Origin: Bacteroidota bacterium
GTDB lineage: Bacteria > Bacteroidota > Ignavibacteria > Kryptoniales > JAKASW01
Length of the DNA: 64,000 nucleotides
Direction: 5' to 3'
Assembly: GCA_021845665.1 (NCBI GenBank)
Contig: JAJZVO010000003.1
Span: 62,001-126,000, forward strand
The first letter of the stretch is position 1, and every line of letters starts with the position of its first letter. The notes under the pieces were generated by a model that was not told the DNA's origin, made no database searches, and worked only from the letters and a program-made list of their open reading frames with translations. This document shows, piece by piece, positions 53,092 through 64,000 of the stretch. The position numbers and the translations under genes were made by a program.

Positions 53092-53607
53092 ATGGAAATT
53101 CGGAAAGATCCCGCAGAATTCGCGCAGAACCGGTCGGACAGCACAGCGTCCGACAACCAGCAGGCGCGTCGCGCTCCCGACATTGGCAGGAGAAGAATAA
53201 GAGTTCTGATCGCAAAAGCCGGATTGGACGGTCATGATCGCGGTGCCAAAGTCGTAGCCGCCGCGCTTCGCGACGCAGGTATGGAAGTCATATATACAGG
53301 ATTGCGCCAGACTCCGGAAATGATTGTTGAAGCCGCGATCCAGGAAGACGTGGATGTAATCGGCATAAGCCTTCTAAGCGGTGCGCACATGACAATCTTC
53401 CCGAAGATTCTCACACTCATGAAGGAAAAAGGGCTTACGGAAGTTCTTCTCTTCGGAGGCGGCATAATTCCCGAGAAAGATATCAAGTCGCTTAAGGAAC
53501 TCGGCGTCGGAGAGCTTTTCACGCCGGGAACCCTGACTACGCACATCGTGTCGTACGTCCGCAGCTGGAAAGACAGCAAAGAGGCAACACAGAAGCAGGC
53601 TAAATAG
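53092..53607 (+). CDS. Cobalamin-binding domain protein, methylmalonyl-CoA mutase C-terminal type
   Basis: 171 aa. [20 protein letters not shown] carries the B12-coordinating DxHxxG, followed by [11 protein letters not shown] and [13 protein letters not shown], as in the small subunit of two-part methylmalonyl-CoA mutases. The first ~40 residues are an unrelated, probably flexible extension. The catalytic barrel subunit is not in the window. The adenosyltransferase at 22.1 kb could provide its cofactor. Similar domains also belong to 2-hydroxyisobutyryl-CoA or ethylmalonyl-CoA mutases. Confidence 0.9.
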   Translation: MEIRKDPAEFAQNRSDSTASDNQQARRAPDIGRRRIRVLIAKAGLDGHDRGAKVVAAALRDAGMEVIYTGLRQTPEMIVEAAIQEDVDVIGISLLSGAHMTIFPKILTLMKEKGLTEVLLFGGGIIPEKDIKSLKELGVGELFTPGTLTTHIVSYVRSWKDSKEATQKQAK

Positions 53608-53803
53608 ACTCGGGCATGGCTGCGTGACCCGCCAGTAATTTGTATCGAGACTCGAACTTTTTTTCTTTGAAAGAGATTTGACTCATGTGATTTCGCCGAT
53701 CAAGTCAGACAGTATTCATCGGCGGTCTTCGCAGGAAATGTCTTTGTCGCGGCTATCATCCATTGTGCCCTTTTATGAAAAACAAGCGAAGGAGTGACGA
53801 GAG

Positions 53804-54859
53804 ATGAAAAACGACGCACTTCAAAGATTGGCCGAAAGGCTAAATTCCCTTTCAGTCGACAGCTTCTGGGATGTCGGCAAGTTTATTGTCGAGAAGATTC
53901 TCCCGTACGCAAAATCAAACAAACTCTCCGAAGAAGAGTTGTACAAGGTCCTCTCATCCTACCCGGGCTTCAAGTTCCAGGCAAGCCTTCTCAAACAATG
54001 CCAGGCATACTTCACATATTACCCGGACCTGAAAAAGAGACGGCTGCCGGAGAACTTTTATTTCGAACTCGCGACACGGGTTACCGACGACGAGAGACGA
54101 AAGGCTTATGAGAAAGCCGCCATCCAGGGAAAATGGACTGTCGGGGAACTACGGAAGAAGATCCGTGCGGATTCCCTGATGGAAAAAGAGGCGGAGCGGA
54201 CAAAGTTCGGTTTTGACCTGAAGAACACGAATGTTTGGAGCTTCGAGGTAGCCGACCCGCGATTCGGCAAGCCGGGCCAAAAAGGTAGAATACCGGGACA
54301 GATCATCGCCAATGCAATCTACCATTACTCCAATCCGGGTGCGTTCATCGTCGACCCGTTCGCGGCGGGAGGTACGCTCGGCGATGTGATCGACAAGATC
54401 ACGTATTTCCATGACAGGCGATACAAGCTTTACGACACGGTTCCATCCGACGAGCGCGTCTCACAGAACAACATCTTTCTAACCGGCATACCCGTCGAAT
54501 CGAATTCTGCTGACTACGTTTTCCTCGCGCTCCCCGACGAATTCTACTCCGGGACGGAAGATCTTACCGTCGCGCTTTCCAACTTCAGGATGAAATTCAA
54601 GACCGTCTACAGGGAGGCAAACCGGATACTGAAAACAAGGGGGAACGTTTCGGTGGTGGTCGCTCCGCAGGCGGGCGAAACGGGCCTTGCCGATTACCCG
54701 TTCGAAGTGCAGCGGATTTTCGCGGAGGGAAATCACAAAACCACCGGCAAAGTCTATCTGCCTGAGCGCTCGACGAGAAGGTTCAACTATTTCGAGCGGA
54801 AGCCGCTCGTCGTGGAGATGACCGAGCTGCTGACATTTGAGAAACAGTCGGCTGAGTAA
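53804..54859 (+). CDS. Methyltransferase-like protein with degenerate catalytic motif and DUF1016-like N-terminus
   Basis: 351 aa. Residues ~1-110 are helical and resemble the DUF1016/YhcG N-terminal domain (SFWDVGKFIVEKILPYAKSN, LKQCQAYFTYYPDLKK). From ~145 the chain follows a family of DNA methyltransferases (VWSFEVADPRFG, GRIPGQIIANAIYHYSNPGA, motif I VDPFAAGGTLGDV). The catalytic motif IV, normally DPPY, reads FLALPDEFYSG. SAM or nucleotide binding may survive but base methylation is unlikely. No methylase, nuclease or ParB partner is adjacent. The role is unknown; a DNA-binding or regulatory relic of a modification enzyme fits best. Confidence 0.6.
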   Translation: MKNDALQRLAERLNSLSVDSFWDVGKFIVEKILPYAKSNKLSEEELYKVLSSYPGFKFQASLLKQCQAYFTYYPDLKKRRLPENFYFELATRVTDDERRKAYEKAAIQGKWTVGELRKKIRADSLMEKEAERTKFGFDLKNTNVWSFEVADPRFGKPGQKGRIPGQIIANAIYHYSNPGAFIVDPFAAGGTLGDVIDKITYFHDRRYKLYDTVPSDERVSQNNIFLTGIPVESNSADYVFLALPDEFYSGTEDLTVALSNFRMKFKTVYREANRILKTRGNVSVVVAPQAGETGLADYPFEVQRIFAEGNHKTTGKVYLPERSTRRFNYFERKPLVVEMTELLTFEKQSAE

Positions 54860-54867
54860 TGGCAATA

Positions 54868-54909
54868 AAGGAATATTAGAACGGTAAAATATTGGACGAA
54901 TGGAATTCC
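54868..54909. repeat. Degenerate 8-base-period repeat, second copy
   Basis: AAGGAATA, TTAGAACG, GTAAAATA, TTGGACGA, ATGGAATT in register, starting 9 bases after the stop of the methyltransferase-like gene. More diverged than the copies at 18.1 and 63.9 kb. Confidence 0.45.
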
Positions 54910-55074
54910 GGGTTTGCCCTTTGCTGAATCAACGGATTCACGGGAAAAGCAACTGAGCGGATGAAAAAAGTCACCAAGCAGTCTCTTAAACGTTCCGAGC
55001 GATCGTATACACCTCGCAGGCGCGGCAGCAACGGACGAAGTAGATGAAAGCCGGGCAACCCTGTCAGGGTTTCG

Positions 55075-55692
55075 TCAGATAACTTCCTTAATCCTCTGAA
55101 ACGCCACCGCGCCTTCTCTCAGCAGCTCTACTTTACCTCGCGTTACATCGACTACCGTCGAAGGAGTCTGTGAAGTCAGCTTGCCCGCGTCGACGATCAG
55201 GTCGACCGAATCGAGCACGCGTTTATTGATTATTCCAATTGAATCGGGGTTAGGTTCGCCGGAAAGGTTCGCGCTCGTGGAGGTAATCGGAATCTTGCAG
55301 ATGTTCAACAATTCACGGCAGAAATTATCGCTCGACAGTCTGACGCCTATCTTCCCCGTTTCCGCAGTCAGGATCGGCGAGACTATTGGCGACGCCTTGA
55401 ACACGATCGTTAGCGGGCCGGGCCAGAAATTACTCATAAGGACTTCGGCCTGTTCGGGGACACCGATCACCAGATCCTCGAGACTCTGCCGGTCCGGCAC
55501 AAGCACGAGTATGGGATTCGATTTCTTTCTTTCCTTTATCGTAAAAACTTTCTCGACGATCTTGGGCTCAAGAGCGTTCGCACCTATGCCGTAGATCGTC
55601 TCGGTCGGGTAAATAATCACGCCGCCTTCCAGAATCGTCTGCGCAGCCTGAGCCATGCTTTTCGCTTTTCCTGCATCAACCTTCTTCGCCAT
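55075..55692 (-). CDS. tsaC: Threonylcarbamoyl-AMP synthase (Sua5/YrdC/TsaC)
   Basis: 205 aa. GGVIIYPTETIYGIGANALE, KERKKSNPILVLVPD, LMSNFWPGPLTIVFKA and PITSTSANLSGEPNP are diagnostic. Makes threonylcarbamoyl-AMP for t6A37 of ANN-decoding tRNAs. No Sua5 C-terminal domain, so the short form. Directly follows the heptosyltransferase gene (adjacent bases) in a three-gene run. Confidence 0.95.
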   Translation of the reverse strand: MAKKVDAGKAKSMAQAAQTILEGGVIIYPTETIYGIGANALEPKIVEKVFTIKERKKSNPILVLVPDRQSLEDLVIGVPEQAEVLMSNFWPGPLTIVFKASPIVSPILTAETGKIGVRLSSDNFCRELLNICKIPITSTSANLSGEPNPDSIGIINKRVLDSVDLIVDAGKLTSQTPSTVVDVTRGKVELLREGAVAFQRIKEVI

Positions 55693-56724
55693 TCAATTTC
55701 CCATCCTGTCGGATATTCCCGATACTCTCATGCTCTCTTTCACGACGCGATCGGGAGATATTTTTCTCATACATTCAAACGTCGCAATAGGACAATAACT
55801 TCCTCCGTGAATCGAGCAGGGCCTGCATCTGAGCCCGCTCTCCTCGATAACCACGGAATTTTTGTGATAAGGATAAAAGCCGAAATCCTTGACTGTCGGA
55901 CCGAAAATCGCGACCGTTGGGGTGTCGAAAGCGGACGCGATATGGATCGGCGCTGAGTCGTTCGCCACGAGGAGCGATGCTCGCCGAATAATCTCCGCCG
56001 AAGACATGAACGAGAGCTCTCCGACCGCCGAGACAACCCGCGGGTCCGTCCCCACGATTCCAGCAGCCGCATCAAGATCTTTCTTCCCCCCTATGATAAC
56101 CACCTTGCCGAAAATCGGGAGGAGACCATTGACGACTTCGCGCATAAATTCTACAGGGTATCTCTTTGTCTCCCAAACCGTACCGGGCGCAACGACGGCG
56201 TAAGTGGTACCAACGCCGTGAGCGAAAAGGAGCCTTTCCGCAATTGCTTTATCCGTCTCGTCGGGATGGAGCCTCGGCTCCTCTCTCCCGGGAACGATTC
56301 CAAGGGGTTCAAGGAGAGAAAGGTTCCTATCAACTTCATGCACGCCATATCGCCACGGCTTTATATTCGTGAAGCTTCTCTTCCATGCGGAGCGGTCGAA
56401 GCCGACCCGTACTGCGGCGCCGGTCCCTCCTGCAAGGAGAGCGCTTCGCAATGAACGGTGAGGGCAAATAACGACGTCGTAGTTGCTCCTTTTTAACTCC
56501 CCACGCAGGCTCATGAAGGCCTTCAACGAACGGTGCTTCCCGTGCTTGTCATAGACAATGACCTGTGAAATGTCCGGATGCGAATTGAGTATAACGGAAG
56601 TTTCGGGGATAGCCAGGAAATCGATACGCAATTCGGGAAAGGAGCGCTTCAAGACCTGCACGACCGGCAAAGCGAGAATCACATCTCCGAGAAATGCGGT
56701 CTGAACAACCAGCGCGTGATTCAA
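55693..56724 (-). CDS. waaF: Glycosyltransferase family 9 (ADP-heptose:LPS heptosyltransferase type)
   Basis: 343 aa. ALVVQTAFLGDVILALPVVQ, YAVVAPGTVWETKRYPVEFM, LLVANDSAPIHIASAFDTPT and VAIFGPTVKDFGF match GT9. GLRCRPCSIHGGSYCPIATF is the usual Cys-bearing insert of WaaF. Adds heptose to the LPS inner core on the cytoplasmic face. Starts within the stop of the acyltransferase gene. Confidence 0.9.
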   Translation of the reverse strand: MNHALVVQTAFLGDVILALPVVQVLKRSFPELRIDFLAIPETSVILNSHPDISQVIVYDKHGKHRSLKAFMSLRGELKRSNYDVVICPHRSLRSALLAGGTGAAVRVGFDRSAWKRSFTNIKPWRYGVHEVDRNLSLLEPLGIVPGREEPRLHPDETDKAIAERLLFAHGVGTTYAVVAPGTVWETKRYPVEFMREVVNGLLPIFGKVVIIGGKKDLDAAAGIVGTDPRVVSAVGELSFMSSAEIIRRASLLVANDSAPIHIASAFDTPTVAIFGPTVKDFGFYPYHKNSVVIEESGLRCRPCSIHGGSYCPIATFECMRKISPDRVVKESMRVSGISDRMGN

Positions 56725-57644
56725 CCGTGCTTTACCTTGTCGAGAGTCTCATGGAACGCGATCACATGCTTAAATCTCTTGTGGAACCAGAGCCAGTCCG
56801 ACGGATGTTCCCTGATGAAATTTTCGAGCATGGCCACATGCCGCTGAGTCAATTTACGCACACTCTCTTCCGAGTCATCCTTCAAATCGTCACACTCTAT
56901 CTTTCGCAGATCGACCAGGTAAGTGCAGTCCGCCTTCCTTATGAGAAATCCGGCCTGCATCTCGGCACCGGTCTTGAGCGCAAACGATGCCGGCCCCTGA
57001 AATGTCGGTACATCTATCCCGAAGAATGTGGCGGATGCGCTCTCCCTGGCCGCGCTCTGATCGGCAAGAAGAGCGACTATCGCGTTGGACCTCAACTGCG
57101 TCAAAGCCGCCCTGATTGAATTGGCCATGGGGACGGTGGAATTCCCGAGATGACCTCTATATGCTTCCGCAACTTTGTCGACCGCCTTGTTGTGAAAAGG
57201 GTGGACGATGATCTGCATCTTTCCGGGAAAGGACGCACCTATGGTTAGAGCTATCAGCTCCCAATTCGAGAAGTGGCCGCTCATCATGATGAGCCCCTTC
57301 CCCTTCTTAAGCGCTTCTTCCACCAACCGACGGGACTCTTCTTTGAATTCCACCACTTCTTCAAGATTCTTCTTTGTGAATTTCGGGAAATAGAGAAACT
57401 CAAACAGCACGGTCGCTATATTCACGTAAGCACCTTCGAGGATCTTCTCGAGTTCGGGATCGCTCTTCTCCGGGAAACACAGCTTGAGGTTTGCCATCGC
57501 CACATCGCGACGGATCCTGAGACGCCGGTAAGCAAACCTGCCGACCGACCTCGCCATCCTCTGCACTCGAGTTAAAGAAAACCCGCGAAGGAATAAGCCG
57601 GCGAGTCGAAGAAGACCGGATTGAATATGATCAGAAAAACTCAA
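56721..57644 (-). CDS. Lipid A biosynthesis acyltransferase (LpxL/HtrB family)
   Basis: 307 aa. Catalytic HxxxxE in LIMMSGHFSNWELIALTIGA; ALLADQSAARESASATFFGI and FAYRRLRIRRDVAMANLKLC are conserved in the family. Near the inner membrane it adds a secondary acyl chain to lipid A. First gene of the acyltransferase-heptosyltransferase-tsaC run. The 255 bases upstream (57645-57899) show no gene. Confidence 0.93.
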   Translation of the reverse strand: MSFSDHIQSGLLRLAGLFLRGFSLTRVQRMARSVGRFAYRRLRIRRDVAMANLKLCFPEKSDPELEKILEGAYVNIATVLFEFLYFPKFTKKNLEEVVEFKEESRRLVEEALKKGKGLIMMSGHFSNWELIALTIGASFPGKMQIIVHPFHNKAVDKVAEAYRGHLGNSTVPMANSIRAALTQLRSNAIVALLADQSAARESASATFFGIDVPTFQGPASFALKTGAEMQAGFLIRKADCTYLVDLRKIECDDLKDDSEESVRKLTQRHVAMLENFIREHPSDWLWFHKRFKHVIAFHETLDKVKHG

Positions 57645-57899
57645 ACAGGGTTCTCCAACTGTATAACATCATGCACACGTCTGTTGTGTCAACACTGCCT
57701 GCGACAGCAATTCCATTTTACGCATTCGGTTCCTTATACTCCAATCGCACGATAGTTTCCTATTCGCGCGATTCGCAACCCGATGAATTCCATTCTTGGC
57801 ACTCGTGTTTCGGTCTATGCTTGTTTTGTCAATTACACAGTCCGCCAGGACATCGAAGTCAGACGGGACTGCATCCGGCAAGCAAATGCGGCGACAAGT

Positions 57900-59396
57900 T
57901 CAGGTCCCGGATTTTAGCGTGGCCGACCGAACGGTGATCTTCGACGATACAAGTCCCACAACGATCGTGGTAAGAGCACCTATCATCGTGTACCAGGTCC
58001 ATGCTATCGGGGTGAAGAAAAACACGTAGACCAGGACTATCAAACCCGCAGAGAACCCGATGATGGCATCAGTCTGACCGGGCTTCTTGAAGAGGACTCC
58101 GAGGAGAAAGGTGCCGAGAAGACCTCCGTAAGTGACCGATGCTATCGAAAGGGCAATCTCTATCACCGATTCGTTCGTGTGTATGAATATGAATGCGGTT
58201 GCGACAAGTACGATAGTCCAGAAAATACTGAATATCTTCGACAGTTTAAGGTCTTTCTCTTCGCTGCTATTCTTCCCGAAATATGGTTTATAAAGGTCGA
58301 TGAGAGTCGATGAGGCGAGCGAGTTTATCGAACCGCCGAGAGAACTCATCGCGCTCGCGAACAAAGCTGCCACGATAATCCCGCTTATTCCGCTGGGGAG
58401 CTGTTCGACGATAAACTTCGGAAAAATCTGATCGCCGTCCTTGAATGGAAACGCATGATAGAACGCGAAGAGGGCCACCCCAATCACCAGGAAAAAGAGA
58501 AACTGGAGACCGACGAAGAATCCGCTAGAGATAACAGCCTTCTGGCTGTTCTTCAGCGAGTTCGTGGCAAGGAGCCGCTGCACTATAAGCTGGTCCGTAC
58601 CGTGTGAGGCCATGGAAAGGAACGCGCCGCCGAGGACGCTGGCAACGAACGTATACTTCACTGTGAAGAAATGAGCGACACTGCCGGTGAATCCGAAATG
58701 GATGAACTGGAATTTGGAGCCTGCCGCGGCCGCAGCGAGCACGCTTCCCCAGCCATCCGGCAGGTGTGCCAGCATAATCCATAGTGCCAGGGCCGCTCCC
58801 CCGAGGTATACAAACATCTGTACCACATCCGTCCAAATCACCGCCCTTATGCCGCCGGTGTAAGTGTAAACAAATGTGAAGATCGTTATTATAACGATCG
58901 AGATAGCGTAGATGTCCGTGTTCGAATAGCCGCTAAAAATCTGGTAGCCCCGGAATATTATCGCGAGGGGAATCGCCGTTGTGAAGAGCCTGACGCCGGT
59001 AGCCAGCGTGCGTGTAATGAGAAAAACCACCGAGGCATAATTGCGCGTCTTCTCTCCGAACCTGGTCTTAAGAACTTCGTAGGCGGTGACGAGTTCGCCA
59101 CGATAATACGACGGAAGGAACAGGAAAGCTATCGCTATTCTTCCGACAATATATCCTATTGCGATCTGGAGAAAATTCAGGTTGGTGAGGTAAGCCAACC
59201 CCGGAATGGATATGAAGGTAATTGCGCTCGTCTCCGTCGCTACAACTGCGAAGGAGACAATGAGCCACGGGATGTTCCTGCCGCCGACAAAATAATCGGA
59301 CGCACTCTTCTGCTTCCCACCGACGAAAATTCCGAATGCCGAGACCCCCACCAAATAGGCGAGGACAATTATATAGTCAATAGCAGTGAATCCCAA
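57900..59396 (-). CDS. Sodium:solute symporter (SSS family)
   Basis: 498 aa, about 13 membrane helices. IDYIIVLAYLVGVSAFGIFV, SASDYFVGGRNIPWLIVSFA, TETSAITFISIPG, TYTGGIRAVIWTDVVQMFVY and GIIVAALFASAMSSLGGSIN are the SSS landmarks. Uses the sodium gradient to import a small solute; sugar, amino acid and sialate carriers all share this pattern, so cargo is open. It lies 30 bases after the STAS gene. Confidence 0.92.
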   Translation of the reverse strand: MGFTAIDYIIVLAYLVGVSAFGIFVGGKQKSASDYFVGGRNIPWLIVSFAVVATETSAITFISIPGLAYLTNLNFLQIAIGYIVGRIAIAFLFLPSYYRGELVTAYEVLKTRFGEKTRNYASVVFLITRTLATGVRLFTTAIPLAIIFRGYQIFSGYSNTDIYAISIVIITIFTFVYTYTGGIRAVIWTDVVQMFVYLGGAALALWIMLAHLPDGWGSVLAAAAAGSKFQFIHFGFTGSVAHFFTVKYTFVASVLGGAFLSMASHGTDQLIVQRLLATNSLKNSQKAVISSGFFVGLQFLFFLVIGVALFAFYHAFPFKDGDQIFPKFIVEQLPSGISGIIVAALFASAMSSLGGSINSLASSTLIDLYKPYFGKNSSEEKDLKLSKIFSIFWTIVLVATAFIFIHTNESVIEIALSIASVTYGGLLGTFLLGVLFKKPGQTDAIIGFSAGLIVLVYVFFFTPIAWTWYTMIGALTTIVVGLVSSKITVRSATLKSGT

Positions 59397-59426
59397 GACG
59401 GTTCCGCTTACTGATTCATGCTTAAG

Positions 59427-59758
59427 TTAGTGCAGCTCTTCCAGCGTGGCGTGTAACGAAAAAACTTTCTCCAGCTGTGTGATACGAAAGAGGTTCCTGA
59501 CGTCCGGGTTGGGCACCACGACGTGTATCTCTCCTTTAGCTTCGCGCATTATCCTTTCCGCAACGAGGAGCGCACTGAGCCCGGAGGAATCACACGACTT
59601 CACTGCGCTCAAATCGACCACGAGTTTTTTTAGCGGGGGCCTGCAAATTACCAGAAACTCCGCTTTCAATTGAGGAGAGATTTGAGTGTCGAGCTTGTCG
59701 GCATTCACCTTGAGAACGGTGTACCCCCTGTGGATTTCGGCCTCGAAAGTTTTCTTTT

Positions 59759-59762
<4 letters not shown>
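59427..59762 (-). CDS. STAS-domain anti-sigma-factor-antagonist-like protein
   Basis: 111 aa single STAS domain. The phosphorylatable serine region is VVDLSAVKSCDSSGLSALL. Such proteins bind partner-switch kinases (RsbW/SpoIIAB) when unphosphorylated. No kinase or sigma factor is adjacent, so the partner must be elsewhere. Overlaps the preceding gene by 4 bases. Confidence 0.9.
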
Positions 59763-63062
<3,300 letters not shown>

Positions 63063-63181
63063 TCTCTACTGTGATTGGTGTAACATTCTGAATCTAATGA
63101 AGTTAATCAACTATAACAACCGTCGAACGGAACTAGAATCCGCCTTTTCCGTGAAAAGAATTCACATTTTGGGACTTAAAC

Positions 63182-63232
63182 TTGACATTTAATCATCGGC
63201 ATTAGATATTTAGTAGAAATATGTCTACTAAA
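63182..63232 (+). promoter_or_regulatory. lexA promoter with overlapping palindromic operator
   Basis: TTGACA (63182-63187), 17 bases, GATATT (63205-63210). Overlapping the -10 and start region is a perfect dyad TTTAGTAGA (63209-63217), six bases, TCTACTAAA (63224-63232). Position directly before lexA argues for autoregulation. It resembles neither the CTGT-N8-ACAG box nor the GAAC-N4-GTTC box. Confidence 0.7.
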
Positions 63233-63245
63233 CGAGGAGACAGCC

Positions 63246-63878
63246 ATGAACGATTTGACTGACCGTCAGAGAAAGGTCCTCACATTCATAGAGAAACATC
63301 AGAGTCGTTATGGGTACCCGCCGACGATGCGGGAAATTGCCGATCACATCGGTGCAAAATGGAGCCATGGAATCGAAAGGCACTTGCAGGCCCTCGAAAG
63401 AAAGGGTTTTATTAAGCGGGAAGCCGTGAAGAGCCGCGGAATCCGGCTGGCACATGTCGACAATGGTGTGTCGGTCCCCGTGGTAGGCCGTATTACCGCT
63501 GGCAAGCCGATACTCGCCGTGGAAAACCTCGGCGAGTCTCTCGTGGTGGATCCTTCTTTCGTGAGGGGTGGCGAGGTAAACTTCCTTCTTATGGTGGAGG
63601 GACTCAGCATGAAAGACGCCGGCATACTGGATGGGGACCTTGTCCTCGTCAGACAGCAGTCATCGGCTGAGAATGGTGACATCGTCGCTGCGCTCATCAA
63701 CGAAGAGAGCGCAACTGTAAAAAGGTTCAGACAGGACGGGGATACAATCATTCTCGAACCTGAGAATTCCGCCTTCGAGCCGATCGTGTCAGATTCATCG
63801 TCGGTGAAGATAATAGGAAAGGTGATGGCAGTGCTCAGGCTCCTGGACAACCAACTGACGGTGAAGAGGCTGAGGTAA
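63246..63878 (+). CDS. lexA: LexA repressor
   Basis: 210 aa. Winged helix (LTDRQRKVLTFIEKHQSRYG, HIGAKWSHGIERHLQALERK). Self-cleavage Ala-Gly in VVGRITAGKPIL, catalytic Ser in VEGLSMKDAGILDGDLV and Lys in ESATVKRFRQDGD. Represses SOS genes until RecA-triggered autocleavage. ATG 63246 follows GAGGAG. The recognition helix differs from E. coli, in keeping with the unusual operator. Confidence 0.97.
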   Translation: MNDLTDRQRKVLTFIEKHQSRYGYPPTMREIADHIGAKWSHGIERHLQALERKGFIKREAVKSRGIRLAHVDNGVSVPVVGRITAGKPILAVENLGESLVVDPSFVRGGEVNFLLMVEGLSMKDAGILDGDLVLVRQQSSAENGDIVAALINEESATVKRFRQDGDTIILEPENSAFEPIVSDSSSVKIIGKVMAVLRLLDNQLTVKRLR

Positions 63879-63897
63879 GAGGAAAGGGATGCAGTGA

Positions 63898-63961
63898 TGG
63901 AAGTACGGAATAATGGAATCTTGGAATGGTGGAATGGTGGAACAATGACGCAACGGAATGT
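63898..63961. repeat. 8-base-period repeat, third and clearest copy
   Basis: Eight units in exact 8-base register: TGGAAGTA, CGGAATAA, TGGAATCT, TGGAATGG, TGGAATGG, TGGAACAA, TGACGCAA, CGGAATGT. Begins 19 bases after the lexA stop. Confidence 0.7.
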
Positions 63962-64000
63962 TCTGTCTCGATGGTGTATGTATTGGCATCTCCTTCCGTT

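Noticed and set aside
55050..55068. Small dyad (AACCC/GGGTT) after tsaC as a terminator
   Set aside because: Only five base pairs and no T run on the minus strand.

Overview
The window carries about 60 genes at roughly half GC. It looks like a chromosomal segment of a Gram-negative bacterium of the FCB group (Bacteroidota/Chlorobi/Ignavibacteria-like). This is inference from gene content: a TonB receptor with a carboxypeptidase-regulatory N-domain, a BatA-type membrane protein, a GH67 alpha-glucuronidase, lipid A acyltransferase and heptosyltransferase, a RodZ-like protein, and a full C5-type heme operon. I see no rRNA, tRNA, CRISPR array, transposase or phage. Most genes are on the minus strand.

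Layout. 0-10 kb: a TonB receptor cut by the left edge, a DUF3795 protein, a frameshifted DNA methyltransferase, HU, the agmatine-to-putrescine pair aguA/aguB with a four-helix-bundle (rRNA-intervening-sequence type) gene inserted between them, carbonic anhydrase and a PLP decarboxylase. 10-18 kb: an aspartic protease, GH67, a decayed glycosidase-type gene, an alpha/beta hydrolase, an sdpR-sdpI pair, and an ABC exporter behind a strong promoter overlaid by a PadR-like palindrome. 18-27 kb: hflX, a BatA protein, cobalamin adenosyltransferase, a SirB1-type protein, a LOG protein split by an in-frame TGA, an SDR, free-methionine sulfoxide reductase and YgfZ. 27-34 kb: a partly decayed redox operon (Cys-rich H-protein-like fusion, broken NrfD, broken second H-like gene) next to a tightly overlapping operon of heme-motif sensor kinase, archaemetzincin and sigma-54 response regulator. 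34-38 kb: sugar-acid genes (KDG kinase-like, 6-phosphogluconate dehydrogenase, LarA-like). 38.5-49.4 kb: hemL, an epimerase, then hemB-G-H-E-D-C-A and hemX. 49.5-55 kb, plus strand: a secreted protein, SpoIID, Maf, a flippase-like membrane protein, a B12-binding protein and a degenerate methyltransferase-like protein. 55-63 kb, minus strand: tsaC, heptosyltransferase, acyltransferase, a sodium:solute symporter, STAS, ligA and rodZ. The right end has lexA behind a perfect palindromic operator.

The feature I would chase first is the 27.3-33.8 kb region. A sensor kinase with two c-type-heme-like motifs overlaps an archaemetzincin gene, which overlaps a sigma-54 activator gene. The adjacent plus-strand redox genes carry several nonsense and frameshift lesions. 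Second is the four-helix-bundle cassette closed by inverted heptad repeats inside the agu operon. Third is the LexA operator, whose sequence matches none of the LexA boxes I know. Lesions (frameshifts, in-frame stops) are concentrated in accessory genes. That fits real decay, but read-level checking is needed to exclude assembly error.
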